Source: Notolepis coatsorum
Lineage: Eukaryota; Chordata; Actinopteri; Aulopiformes; Paralepididae
Assembly: GCA_963971535.1 (NCBI GenBank)
Contig: OZ020591.1
Coordinates: forward strand, 15,702,623-15,766,622
Length of the DNA: 64,000 nt
Direction: 5' to 3'
In this document: positions 1 through 12,388 of the stretch, one piece after another
How the letters are laid out: every line of letters begins with the position of its first letter
Position numbering within the stretch: position 1 is the stretch's first letter
Notes under the pieces: generated by a model
Database searches by the model: none
Seen by the model: only the letters and a program-made list of their open reading frames with translations
Told to the model about the DNA's origin: nothing
Made by a program: the position numbers and the translations under genes

Positions 1-3000
1 GCAGAGTAGTGTCATTATGATACATTAGAACAGGCAGAGTAGTGTCATTATGATACATTAGAACAGGCAGAGTAGTGTCATTATGATACATTAGAACAGG
101 CAGAGTAGTGTCATAATGATACATTAGAACAGGCAGAGTAGTGCCATAATGATACATTAGAACAGGCAGAGTAGTGCCATTATGATACATTAGAACAGGC
201 AGAGTAGTGTCATAATGAGACATTAGAACAGGCAAAGTAGTGTCATTATGAGACATTAGAACAGGCAGAGTAGTGCCATAATGATACATTAGAACAGGCA
301 GAGTAGTGCCATAATGATACATTAGAACAGGCAGAGTAGTGCCATTATGATACATTAGAACAGGCAGAGTAGTGTCATTATGAGACATTAGAACAGGCAG
401 AGTAGTGCCATAATGATGCATTAGAACAGGCAGAGTAGTGTCATTATGATACATTAGAACAGGCAGAGTAGTGTCATTATGATACATTAGAACAGGCAGA
501 GTAGTGTCATTATGATACATTAGAACAGGCAGAGTAGTGCCATAATGATACATTAGAACAGGCAGAGTAGTGTCATTATGATACATTAGAACAGGCAGAG
601 TAGTGCCATAATGAGACATTAGAACAGGCAGAGTAGTGCCATAATGATACATTAGAACAGGCAGAGTAGTGTCATTATGATACATTAGAACAGGCAGAGT
701 AGTGTCATAATGATACATTAGAACAGGCAGAGTAGTGCCATAATGATACATTAGAACAGGCAGAGTAGTGTCATTATGATACATTAGAACAGGCAGAGTA
801 GTGCCATAATGAGACATTAGAACAGGCAGAGTAGTGTCATTATGATACATTAGAACAGGCAGAGTAGTGCCATAATGAGACATTAGAACAGGCAGAGTAG
901 TGCCATAATGAGACATTAGAACAGGCAGAGTAGTGTCATAATGATACATTAGAACAGGCAGAGTAGTGTCATTATGATACATTAGAACAGGCAGAGTAGT
1001 GCCATTATGAGACATTAGAACAGGCAGAGTAGTGTCATAATGATACATTAGAACAGGCAGAGTAGTGTCATTATGATACATTAGAACAGGCAGAGTAGTG
1101 TCATTATGATACATTAGAACAGGCAGAGTAGTGTCATAATGAGACATTAGAACAGGCAGAGTAGTGTCATAATGAGACATTAGAACAGGCAGAGTAGTGC
1201 CATAATGATACATTAGAACAGGCAGAGTAGTGCCATAATGAGACATTAGAACAGGCAGAGTAGTGCCATAATGAGACATTAGAACAGGCATAGTAGTGCC
1301 ATAATGAGACATTAGAACAGGCAGAGTAGTGCCATTATGATACATTAGAACAGGCAGAGTAGTGTCATAATGATACATTAGAACAGACAGAGTAGTGCCA
1401 TAATGATACATTAGAACAGGCAGAGTAGTGCCATAATGAGACATTAGAACAGGCAGAGTAGTGTCATAATGAGACATTAGAACAGGCAGAGTAGTGCCAT
1501 AATGATACATTAGAACAGGCAGAGTAGTGCCATAATGAGACATTAGAACAGGCAGAGTAGTGCCATAATGAGACATTAGAACAGGCATAGTAGTGCCATA
1601 ATGAGACATTAGAACAGGCAGAGTAGTGCCATAATGAGACATTAGAACAGGCAGAGTAGTGTCATTATGATACATTAGAACAGGCAGAGTAGTGCCATAA
1701 TGAGACATTAGAACAGGCAGAGTAGTGCCATTATGATACATTAGAACAGGCAGAGTAGTGTCATAATGAGACATTAGAACAGGCAGAGTAGTGCCATAAT
1801 GATACATTAGAACAGGCAGAGTAGTGTCATTATGATACATTAGAACAGGCAGAGTAGTGCCATAATGATACATTAGAACAGGCAGAGTAGTGCCATAATG
1901 ATACATTAGAACAGGCAGAGTAGTGCCATAATGATACATTAGAACAGGCAGAGTAGTGCCATAATGATACATTAGAAAATGCAGAGTAGTGTCATAATGA
2001 TACATTAGAAAATGCAGAGTAGTGCCATAATGAGACATTAGAACAGGCAGAGTAGTGCCATAATGATACATTAGAACAGGCAGAGTAGTGCCATAATGAT
2101 ACATTAGAACAGGCAGAGTAGTGTCATTATGATACATTAGAACAGGCAGAGTAGTGCCATAATGAGACATTAGAACAGGCAGAGTAGTGTCATTATGATA
2201 CATTAGAACAGGCAGAGTAGTGCCATTATGATACATTAGAACAGGCAGAGTAGTGTCATAATGATACATTAGAACAGGCAGAGTAGTGCCATAATGATAC
2301 ATTAGAACAGGCAGAGTAGTGCCATAATGATACATTAGAACAGGCAGAGTAGTGTCATTATGATACATTAGAACAGGCAGAGTAGTGCCATAATGATACA
2401 TTAGAACAGGCAGAGTAGTGCCATTATGATACATTAGAACAGGCAGAGTAGTGTCATAATGAGACATTAGAACAGGCAGAGTAGTGCCATAATGAGACAT
2501 TAGAACAGGCAGAGTAGTGCCATAATGAGACATTAGAACAGGCAGAGTAGTGTCATTGTGATACATTAGAAAATGCAGAGTAGTGTCATAATGAGACATT
2601 AGAACAGGCAGAGTAGTGCCATAATGAGACATTAGAACAGGCAGAGTAGTGCCATAATGAGACATTAGAAAATGCAGAGTAGTGTCATAATGATACATTA
2701 GAAAATGCAGAGTAGTGCCATAATGAGACATTAGAACAGGCAGAGTAGTGCCATAATGAGACATTAGAACAGGCAGAGTAGTGTCATAATGATACATTAG
2801 AACAGGCAGAGTAGTGCCATAATGATACATTAGAACAGGCAGAGTAGTGTCATAATGAGACATTAGAACAGGCAGAGTAGTGTCATTATGATACATTAGA
2901 ACAGGCAGAGTAGTGTCATAATGAAACATTAGAACAGGCAGAGTAGTGTCATAATGAGACATTAGAACAGGCAGAGTAGTGTCATTATGATACATTAGAA

Positions 3001-3178
3001 CAGGCAGAGTAGTGTCATAATGAAACATTAGAACAGGCAGAGTAGTGCCATAATGAGACATTAGAACAGGCAGAGTAGTGTCATAATGATACATTAGAAC
3101 AGGCAGAGTAGTGTCATTATGATACATTAGAACAGGCAGAGTAGTGTCATTATGATACATTAGAACAGGCAGAGTAGT
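1..3178. repeat. 33-bp minisatellite array, left part
   Basis: About 96 head-to-tail copies of a 33-bp unit (first copy at 1-33), cut by the window edge on the left and by a SINE on the right. The constant core reads gcagagtagtg and acattagaacag. Variation is concentrated at a few positions: t/c after gtagtg, a/t in cataatg versus cattatg, and t/g in gatac versus gagac. A minority variant has gaaaatg in place of gaacagg (for example near 1977, 2010, 2568, 2670, 2703). Because 33 is divisible by three, frames stay open for long distances, but I see no sign of coding function. No unique spacers occur between units, so it is not a CRISPR array. Confidence 0.97.
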
Positions 3179-3667
3179 AGGCGGTTAGGTGGTCGAGCGG
3201 AGATTGCGTTCGTCACCAGCCCCGGAGCTGTGAGCTTGGTTCGCCTGTTCGAATCCAGCTCACAGCTCCGTGGTTGTCACCAGCTTGGCTGGCCGTCTGC
3301 ACTGATACAATTGGCTGTATCAGAGGGTGGGAGAAGCTGGCGGGGTGGGTCCGGGTCGTTGTAAACAGCGACTCCTACAGTTCGGTCGGGGCGCCTGCTA
3401 AGCGCGGATTGGACGTGAGGGGGATAGTGTGGTCCTCCCACACGCTACGCCCTCTCAATGAGAATCCGCGCTGCCAGGTGAAAAGAAGCGGTGATTGGCT
3501 GGACGTGTGTCGGAGGAAGCACGTGGTAGCCTCCACTCTCCCAAATGATCTGACTGTGGGGGGTAAAGCGCAGCGACCAGGAAGGGACTGGGAATTGGCA
3601 TACGACTAACATTGGGATGGGAGAAAATCGGAGGAAAATGGAGAAAAAAAAAAAAAGACCTTAAAGA
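3179..3667 (+). mobile_element. tRNA-derived SINE inserted in the 33-bp array
   Basis: A 489-bp non-repetitive segment interrupts the minisatellite. Its 5' end resembles a class II tRNA (Leu/Ser type): an A-box-like tggtcgagcgg at 3190-3200 and a B-box-like gttcgaatcc at 3247-3256. The spacing fits a tRNA with a long variable arm. A tRNA-unrelated body follows, and the 3' end carries an A-rich tail with a run of 13 A at 3644-3656. The 17 bp before it (3162-3178) are repeated exactly after it (3668-3684), as expected for a target-site duplication, although the same 17 bp also belong to the satellite unit. The 111-codon open frame inside (3274-3609) is not considered coding. I cannot name the SINE family. 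Confidence 0.75.
3190..3256 (+). promoter_or_regulatory. Internal RNA polymerase III promoter of the SINE (A and B boxes)
   Basis: The A-box-like tggtcgagcgg (3190-3200) fits the TRGYNNANNNG consensus. The B-box-like gttcgaatcc (3247-3256) matches the T-loop consensus GTTCGANTCC. Together they form the usual bipartite pol III promoter of tRNA-derived SINEs. Activity is inferred from the motifs alone. Confidence 0.6.
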
Positions 3668-4894
3668 AGAACAGGCAGAGTAGTGTCATTATGATACATT
3701 AGAACAGGCAGAGTAGTGTCATTATGATACATTAGAACAGGCAGAGTAGTGTCATTATGATACATTAGAACAGGCAGAGTAGTGTCATTATGATACATTA
3801 GAACAGGCAGAGTAGTGTCATAATGATACATTAGAACAGGCAGAGTAGTGCCATAATGAGACATTAGAACAGGCAGAGTAGTGCCATTATGATACATTAG
3901 AACAGGCAGAGTAGTGTCATAATGATACATTAGAACAGGCAGAGTAGTGTCATTATGATACATTAGAACAGGCAGAGTAGTGTCATTATGAGACATTAGA
4001 ACAGGCAGAGTAGTGTCATTATGATACATTAGAACAGGCAGAGTAGTGTCATAATGAAACATTAGAACAGGCAGAGTAGTGTCATTATGATACATTAGAA
4101 CAGGCAGAGTAGTGTCATAATGAGACATTAGAACAGGCAGAGTAGTGTCATTATGATACATTAGAACAGGCAGAGTAGTGTCATTATGATACATTAGAAC
4201 AGGCAGAGTAGTGTCATTATGATACATTAGAACAGGCAGAGTAGTGTCATAATGAAACATTAGAACAGGCAGAGTAGTGCCATAATGAGACATTAGAACA
4301 GGCAGAGTAGTGTCATTATGATACATTAGAACAGGCAGAGTAGTGCCATAATGAGACATTAGAACAGGCAGAGTAGTGTCATTATGATACATTAGAACAG
4401 GCAGAGTAGTGTCATTATGATACATTAGAACAGGCAGAGTAGTGCCATAATGAGACATTAGAACAGGCAGAGTAGTGTCATTATGAGACATTAGAACAGG
4501 CAGAGTAGTGTCATAATGAGACATTAGAACAGGCAGAGTAGTGCCATAATGAGACATTAGAACAGGCAGAGTAGTGCCATAATGATACATTAGAACAGGC
4601 AGAGTAGTGTCATAATGAGACATTAGAACAGGCAGAGTAGTGTCATTATGATACATTAGAACAGGCAGAGTAGTGTCATAATGATACATTAGAACAGGCA
4701 GAGTAGTGCCATAATGAGACATTAGAACAGGCAGAGTAGTGTCATTATGATACATTAGAACAGGCAGAGTAGTGTCATTATGATACATTAGAACAGGCAG
4801 AGTAGTGTCATTATGATACATTAGAACAGGCAGAGTAGTGTCATTATGATACATTAGAACAGGCAGAGTAGTGCCATAATGATACATTAGAACA

Positions 4895-7800
4895 GGCAGA
4901 GTAGTGTCATAATGATACATTAGAACAGGCAGAGTAGTGTCATAATGATACATTAGAACAGGCAGAGTAGTGCCATAATGATACATTAGAACAGGCAGAG
5001 TAGTGTAATAATGAGACATTAGAACAGGCAGAGTAGTGTCATTATGATACATTAGAACAGGCAGAGTAGTGCCATATTGAGACATTAGAACAGGCAGAGT
5101 AGTGTAATAATGAGACATTAGAACAGGCAGAGTAGTGTCATTATGATACATTAGAACAGGCAGAGTAGTGTCATAATGATACATTAGAACAGGCAGAGTA
5201 GTGTCATTATGATACATTAGAACAGGCAGAGTAGTGCCATAATGATACATTAGAACAGGCAGAGTAGTGTCATTATGATACATTAGAACAGGCAGAGTAG
5301 TGTCATAATGAGACATTAGAACAGGCAGAGTAGTGTCATTATGATACATTAGAACAGGCAGAGTAGTGTCATAATGAGACATTAGAACAGGCAGAGTAGT
5401 GCCATAATGATACATTAGAACAGGCAGAGTAGTGTCATAATGAGACATTAGAACAGGCAGAGTAGTGTCATAATGATACATTAGAACAGGCAGAGTAGTG
5501 CCATAATGATGCATTAGAACAGGCAGAGTAGTGTCATAATGATACATTAGAACAGGCAGAGTAGTGCCATAATGAGACATTAGAACAGGCAGAGTAGTGT
5601 CATTATGATACATTAGAACAGGCAGAGTAGTGTCATTATGATGCATTAGAACAGGCAGAGTAGTGTCATAATGAGACATTAGAACAGGCAGAGTAGTGTC
5701 ATAATGATACATTAGAACAGGCAGAGTAGTGTCATTATGATACATTAGAACAGGCAGAGTAGTGTCATAATGATACATTAGAACAGGCAGAGTAGTGCCA
5801 TAATGAGACATTAGAACAGGCAGAGTAGTGCCATAATGATGCATTAGAACAGGCAGAGTAGTGTCATAATGATACATTAGAACAGGCAGAGTAGTGTCAT
5901 AATGAGACATTAGAACAGGCAGAGTAGTGTCATAATGATACATTAGAACAGGCAGAGTAGTGTCATTATGATACATTAGAACAGGCAGAGTAGTGTCATT
6001 ATGATACATTAGAACAGGCAGAGTAGTGCCATAATGATACATTAGAACAGGCAGAGTAGTGCCATAATGAGACATTAGAACAGGCAGAGTAGTGTCATTA
6101 TGATACATTAGAACAGGCAGAGTAGTGTCATTATGATACATTAGAACAGGCAGAGTAGTGCCATAATGAGACATTAGAACAGGCAGAGTAGTGCCATAAT
6201 GATACATTAGAACAGGCAGAGTAGTGCCATAATGAGACATTAGAACAGGCAGAGTAGTGTCATAATGATACATTAGAACAGGCAGAGTAGTGCCATAATG
6301 AGACATTAGAACAGGCAGAGTAGTGTCATAATGATACATTAGAACAGGCAGAGTAGTGTCATAATGAGACATTAGAACAGGCAGAGTAGTGCCATAATGA
6401 GACATTAGAACAGGCAGAGTAGTGTCATTATGATACATTAGAACAGGCAGAGTAGTGCCATAATGAGACATTAGAACAGGCAGAGTAGTGTCATAATGAT
6501 ACATTAGAACAGGCAGAGTAGTGCCATAATGAGACATTAGAACAGGCAGAGTAGTGCCATAATGAGACATTAGAACAGGCAGAGTAGTGTCATTATGATA
6601 CATTAGAACAGGCAGAGTAGTGTCATTATGATACATTAGAACAGGCAGAGTAGTGTCATAATGATACATTAGAACAGGCAGAGTAGTGTCATAATGATAC
6701 ATTAGAACAGGCAGAGTAGTGCCATAATGATACATTAGAACAGGCAGAGTAGTGTAATAATGAGACATTAGAACAGGCAGAGTAGTGTCATTATGATACA
6801 TTAGAACAGGCAGAGTAGTGCCATATTGAGACATTAGAACAGGCAGAGTAGTGTAATAATGAGACATTAGAACAGGCAGAGTAGTGTCATTATGATACAT
6901 TAGAACAGGCAGAGTAGTGTCATAATGATACATTAGAACAGGCAGAGTAGTGTCATTATGATACATTAGAACAGGCAGAGTAGTGCCATAATGATACATT
7001 AGAACAGGCAGAGTAGTGTCATTATGATACATTAGAACAGGCAGAGTAGTGTCATAATGAGACATTAGAACAGGCAGAGTAGTGTCATTATGATACATTA
7101 GAACAGGCAGAGTAGTGTCATAATGAGACATTAGAACAGGCAGAGTAGTGCCATAATGATACATTAGAACAGGCAGAGTAGTGTCATAATGAGACATTAG
7201 AACAGGCAGAGTAGTGTCATAATGATACATTAGAACAGGCAGAGTAGTGCCATAATGATGCATTAGAACAGGCAGAGTAGTGTCATAATGATACATTAGA
7301 ACAGGCAGAGTAGTGCCATAATGAGACATTAGAACAGGCAGAGTAGTGTCATTATGATACATTAGAACAGGCAGAGTAGTGTCATTATGATGCATTAGAA
7401 CAGGCAGAGTAGTGTCATAATGAGACATTAGAACAGGCAGAGTAGTGTCATAATGATACATTAGAACAGGCAGAGTAGTGTCATTATGATACATTAGAAC
7501 AGGCAGAGTAGTGTCATAATGATACATTAGAACAGGCAGAGTAGTGCCATAATGAGACATTAGAACAGGCAGAGTAGTGCCATAATGATGCATTAGAACA
7601 GGCAGAGTAGTGTCATAATGATACATTAGAACAGGCAGAGTAGTGTCATAATGAGACATTAGAACAGGCAGAGTAGTGTCATAATGATACATTAGAACAG
7701 GCAGAGTAGTGTCATTATGATACATTAGAACAGGCAGAGTAGTGTCATTATGATACATTAGAACAGGCAGAGTAGTGCCATAATGATACATTAGAACAGG

Positions 7801-8392
7801 CAGAGTAGTGCCATAATGAGACATTAGAACAGGCAGAGTAGTGTCATTATGATACATTAGAACAGGCAGAGTAGTGTCATTATGATACATTAGAACAGGC
7901 AGAGTAGTGCCATAATGAGACATTAGAACAGGCAGAGTAGTGCCATAATGATACATTAGAACAGGCAGAGTAGTGCCATAATGAGACATTAGAACAGGCA
8001 GAGTAGTGTCATAATGATACATTAGAACAGGCAGAGTAGTGCCATAATGAGACATTAGAACAGGCAGAGTAGTGTCATAATGATACATTAGAACAGGCAG
8101 AGTAGTGTCATAATGAGACATTAGAACAGGCAGAGTAGTGCCATAATGAGACATTAGAACAGGCAGAGTAGTGTCATTATGATACATTAGAACAGGCAGA
8201 GTAGTGCCATAATGAGACATTAGAACAGGCAGAGTAGTGTCATAATGATACATTAGAACAGGCAGAGTAGTGCCATAATGAGACATTAGAACAGGCAGAG
8301 TAGTGCCATAATGAGACATTAGAACAGGCAGAGTAGTGTCATTATGATACATTAGAACAGGCAGAGTAGTGTCATTATGATACATTAGAACA
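4895..8392. repeat. Higher-order duplication of 53 satellite units (2 x 1749 bp)
   Basis: Two adjacent blocks, about 4895-6643 and 6644-8392, carry the same order of variant units. Rare variants line up at an offset of exactly 1749 bp (53 x 33): gtgtaataatg at 5005 and 6754, ccatattgag at 5072 and 6821, and gatgcatt at 5511/7260, 5643/7392 and 5841/7590. The correspondence breaks near 4895 and 8392. This is a large, recent tandem duplication inside the array, or possibly an assembly duplication. Confidence 0.85.
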
Positions 8393-8459
8393 GGCAGAGT
8401 AGTGTCATTATGATACATTAGAACAGGCAGAGTAGTGCCATAATGAGACATTAGAACAG

Positions 8460-10085
8460 GCAGAGTAGTGTCATTATGATACATTAGAACAGGCAGAGTA
8501 GTGTCATTATGATACATTAGAACAGGCAGAGTAGTGTCATTATGATACATTAGAACAGGCAGAGTAGTGTCATAATGATACAATAGAACAGGCAGAGTAG
8601 TGCCATAATGAGACATTAGAACAGGCAGAGTAGTGCCATAATGAGACATTAGAACAGGCAGAGTAGTGTCATTATGATACATTAGAACAGGCAGAGTAGT
8701 GTCATTATGATACATTAGAACAGGCAGAGTAGTGCCATAATGATACATTAGAACAGGCAGAGTAGTGCCATTATGAGACATTAGAAAATGCAGAGTAGTG
8801 TCATAATGAGACATTAGAACAGGCAGAGTAGTGTCATAATGATACATTAGAACAGGCAGAGTAGTGTCATTATGATACATTAGAACAGGCAGAGTAGTGC
8901 CATAATGAGACATTAGAACAGGCAGAGTAGTGTTATTATGATACATTAGAACAGGCAGAGTAGTGTCATAATGATACATTAGAACAGGCAGAGTAGTGTC
9001 ATTATGATACATTAGAACAGGCAGAGTAGTGTCATAATGATACATTAGAACAGGCAGAGTAGTGTCATTATGATACATTAGAACAGGCAGAGTAGTGTCA
9101 TAATGATACATTAGAACAAGCAGAGTAGTGTCATAATGATACATTAGAACAGGCAGAGTAGTGTCATAATGATACATTAGAACAGGCAGAGTAGTGCCAT
9201 AATGATACATTAGAACAGGCAGAGTAGTGTCATAATGATACATTAGAACAGGCAGAGTAGTGCCATAATGATACAATAGAACAGGCAGAGTAGTGCCATA
9301 ATGAGACATTAGAACAGGCAGAGTAGTGTCATAATGATACATTAGAACAGGCAGAGTAGTGTCATTATGATACATTAGAACAGGCAGAGTAGTGTCATTA
9401 TGATACATTAGAACAGGCAGAGTAGTGCCATAATGAGACATTAGAACAGGCAGAGTAGTGTCATTATGATACATTAGAACAGGCAGAGTAGTGTCATTAT
9501 GATACATTAGAACAGGCAGAGTAGTGCCATAATGAGACATTAGAACAGGCAGAGTAGTGTCATTATGAGACATTAGAACAGGCAGAGTAGTGTCATTATG
9601 ATACATTAGAACAGGCAGAGTAGTGCCATAATGATACATTAGAACAGGCAGAGTAGTGCCATTATGAGACATTAGAAAATGCAGAGTAGTGTCATAATGA
9701 GACATTAGAACAGGCAGAGTAGTGTCATAATGATACATTAGAACAGGCAGAGTAGTGTCATTATGATACATTAGAACAGGCAGAGTAGTGCCATAATGAG
9801 ACATTAGAACAGGCAGAGTAGTGTTATTATGATACATTAGAACAGGCAGAGTAGTGTCATTATGATACATTAGAACAGGCAGAGTAGTGCCATAATGAGA
9901 CATTAGAACAGGCAGAGTAGTGTCATAATGATACATTAGAACAAGCAGAGTAGTGTCATAATGATACATTAGAACAGGCAGAGTAGTGTCATAATGATAC
10001 ATTAGAACAGGCAGAGTAGTGCCATAATGATACATTAGAACAGGCAGAGTAGTGTCATAATGATACATTAGAACAGGCAGAGTAG
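8460..10085. repeat. Second higher-order duplication in the 33-bp array (about 27 units)
   Basis: The rare gaaaatg variant at 8784 and 9675 and the gtgttatt variant at 8930 and 9821 are separated by 891 bp (27 x 33). A third rare variant, gaacaagcag, recurs at 9117 and 9942, an offset of 825 bp (25 x 33). The two copies therefore differ by loss or gain of two units. Block edges are approximate. Confidence 0.7.
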
Positions 10086-10449
10086 TGTCATAATGATACA
10101 TTAGAACAGGCAGAGTAGTGTCATTGTGATACATTAGAACAGGCAGAGTAGTGTCATTATGATACATTAGAACAGGCAGAGTAGTGTCATTATGATACAT
10201 TAGAACAGGCAGAGTAGTGCCATAATGAGACATTAGAACAGGCAGAGTAGTGCCATAATGAGACATTAGAACAGGCAGAGTAGAGCCATAATGATACATT
10301 AGAACAGGCAGAGTACTGTCATTATGATACATTAGAACAGGCAGAGTAGTGTCATTATGATACATTAGAACAGGCAGAGTAGTGTCATAATGATACATTA
10401 GAACAGGCAGAGTAGTGTCATTATGATACATTAGAACAGGCAGAGTAGT

Positions 10450-10730
10450 TTGCAATCACCATTGCACAAATGGCTTCCTCTTGTTGCAGAGAAAAAAGGG
10501 GCCCTCTTCCACCTCTGCGAGGTTGTCTTGCAATCCTATGTGGTGCAGAGTACAATTACAGTAATGTACAGTAAACATGAGAGGTACCATGCAGATCTCG
10601 TGTCTTGTCTTTTTCTATGCCTATTTATTTTATTATTGTATTTTGCACAATCAATGCAGGCATGGCCACCCGCATTTCACTGTATGCCCTTGTATGATGT
10701 GACAAATAAACCTCTTGATTCTTGGTTGTA
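10450..10730 (+). mobile_element. Probable 3' end of a LINE or LINE-tailed SINE
   Basis: Unique sequence directly right of the satellite. It is AT-rich with a tttatttt stretch and a terminal segment (about 10670-10725) reading gacaaataaacctcttgatt. This matches my recollection of L2/CR1-like retroposon tails in fishes, which carry a polyadenylation-like aataaa (10705-10710) followed by a short ttgatt-type repeat. No reverse transcriptase frame is present. The left boundary and family are uncertain; a 93-codon open frame here is not credible as a gene. Confidence 0.4.
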
Positions 10731-11612
10731 ATCAGATGTACTAATACGAATACGATCGAAACTAGTGTTGCTCACTTTAACAACGTCAGTATGGTTGATT
10801 GTTTGATTAAATCTAATAAACAATGATAAACTAATGAACACCAATAACTGCAAATAATTTGTTAAATATAACGTTAGGCCAGCCAACGTCAGTATGGTAA
10901 CGTTCTAACTGCATTTAGAATCTAACAAGCTATTAACTTACGATCAACATTAACTAAAACTTGCTACATAAAATACCAATATTGACTAAATCCATGAGTG
11001 GTCTGCTAATGCGTTAAAATGTACAAAAAAGTAAACTTACCAGCGAGTGCCGCTCGGCAACAATGAAAATGCATGGCGTTGAGCTGAGACTTGAACTACG
11101 TGCCCCCCTGAGGCGCTTTACTAACGCATTCCACAATAACAACACAAGCCGATGGGAGTGTCGTAACTTTCTCTCTCTAAGGCTTTGCTCTTGCGTAACA
11201 ACGATATCCGGTTAACTTTGCGGGGTTCAGAGAAATGGTTGACGAGAGAGAGTACTGACATAAATAACGGATATCTCATTTATATAACTGTTTGTGAAGG
11301 AAACCCCCCTTTTTACCTTGTTTAGCACCTAGCTGGAAGGCGAAGAGGTATGTGTTTATTTATGGATTGTGTTATATTTGGCAATCATATTTTATGTATT
11401 GAGCTGAACTAGCTAAGATGCTAGCCGGTGCTACATCTTGCTATGTAAACGTGGTCTGGATAAACAAATGACTGTATGTCTATTTCCACTTTCAGCTCTT
11501 ACGGTGTCTTATGGTGAACTTGTGTCAATAACTGGTTGGCATACCGCACCATGGCCATCAGTCTCAAGGAGTTCATTTTGTCTGAAGTAAAGTCCCGCTG
11601 GGAAATGCTACA
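10731..11612. other. Unique region with possible divergent promoter and first exons
   Basis: Two good splice-donor matches point away from each other. On the - strand CTG|GTAAGT has its exon ending at 11041; on the + strand GAAGAG|GTATGT has its exon ending at 11347. On the + strand a pyrimidine-rich acceptor (ctatttccactttcag) ends at 11495. The sequence after it contains a strong-Kozak ATG (caccatgg, ATG at 11551) opening a frame that begins MAISLKEFILSEVKSRW and runs into the inverted repeat at 11613. The roughly 300 bp between the two donors could be a bidirectional promoter. I do not recognise either product, and transcription is inferred only from these signals. The remainder, 10731-11030, is AT-rich with nothing recognisable. 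Confidence 0.3.
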
Positions 11613-11739
11613 CTCCCCCCAAAGTATAATTTATGTTTTTTTTATTTTGTTTTACTCACTGAGCACTCATTGCCACCAATGCAAATGCAAATGAGTGCTC
11701 ACTGAGTAAAAAAACACAGAAATTATACTTTGGGGGGAG
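11613..11739. repeat. Nested inverted repeat (MITE-like or cruciform-forming)
   Basis: The outer 20-bp arm (11613-11632, begins ctccccccaaag) is the exact reverse complement of 11720-11739. The inner 20-bp arm (11652-11671, ttactcactgagcactcatt) is the exact reverse complement of 11690-11709. The loop is 18 bp (11672-11689) and contains a short direct repeat of gcaaat. A further partial copy of the outer arm, attatactttggggg, lies at 11742-11756. No flanking target duplication was found. A small non-autonomous DNA transposon or a stem-loop of unknown role are both possible. Confidence 0.7.
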
Positions 11740-12388
11740 CCATTATACTTTGGGGGTCCCCCAGTATTAACATGCAGTGGGAATCACTTCTGTACCGTTA
11801 CACCCATATTACACAGGAACAGTCAGGTTAAAACACCCCTCTTGTTTTCACCTCCATCTCCCTTCACCCTCCTCTTCTCTTTTTCTCCATTTTCCTCGCC
11901 CCTCTTAACTCCTCCCCCCCCCAGGTTGATGAAGGCGACCACCTCCTGTCCGGTGGCGACCCCGTCGTCAGGTCATGAGAACATGAGTCACTACAGGGTT
12001 AACTTCAAGAGGCAGGAGAGGGCTCTACGCTGTACGCTCCATTGACTTCATCAAGGGTACAGTTAGTGTATGATACTATGTTCCTCTGGGGCCGCCCCTT
12101 CTAGTCCATTGATTGGTCAGTTTTTATTTGAGTTGATTTGACCTTATTCTACTGCCTCTCTGTTGATGTGACTGTGCTGGATGCTCTGGGGGACAGGTTT
12201 GCACAGTGCAGCAGTAACAATGGAACGACGAGGCTCCATCTCAATGTGTCCTGATTCAATGAAACAAGAACAACTAAAGAACGGCCTTCTGATGGAAATT
12301 TTAGATGAAATGTTGCTTTGTCCCTCCGTTACCTTTTGACCCAAACACACATTCATCTGTAATCTGCTGTTCCTTTGAGGAGGAGACT
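11740..12388 (+). other. Unique region leading into the 62-bp array; possible exon remnants
   Basis: A pyrimidine-rich tract at 11840-11923 ends in cccccccag, a plausible splice acceptor, followed by GC-richer sequence (11924-12057). This contains coding-like fragments in two frames: SHYRVNFKRQER and, one frame away, GLYAVRSIDFIKG. Together these suggest a decayed or frameshifted exon, but I cannot name it. From 12058 to 12360 nothing is recognisable. At 12366-12390 a frame reading CSFEEETPEEP continues directly into the first satellite unit, suggesting that the array start lies in coding-like sequence. Confidence 0.25.

Larger units (their letters stand above)
3668..10449. repeat. 33-bp minisatellite array, right part
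   Basis: About 205 copies of the same 33-bp unit as at 1-3178, resuming directly after the SINE and ending sharply at 10449, where unique sequence starts. The - strand is open for 2264 codons (3661-10455) as an 11-residue repeat with core TTLPVLM. The commonest point differences between units change the amino acid (Tyr/Ser, Asn/Tyr, Asp/Gly codons) rather than silent positions. That argues against selection for a protein. Confidence 0.97.

Noticed and set aside
3179..3270. A functional tRNA gene
   Set aside because: A and B boxes are present, but the sequence does not close into an acceptor stem, is followed by a long unrelated body and an A tail, and is flanked by a duplication. This fits a SINE.
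3661..10455. 2264-codon open frame on the - strand with an 11-residue repeat
   Set aside because: It is a consequence of the 33-bp period without stops. Unit differences fall mainly on amino-acid-changing positions, and the frame ends at the SINE insertion. No promoter, start context or domain supports it.
10450..10731. 93-codon open frame after the 33-bp array
   Set aside because: The start is inside the array edge, the product has no recognisable features, and the region looks like a retroposon tail.
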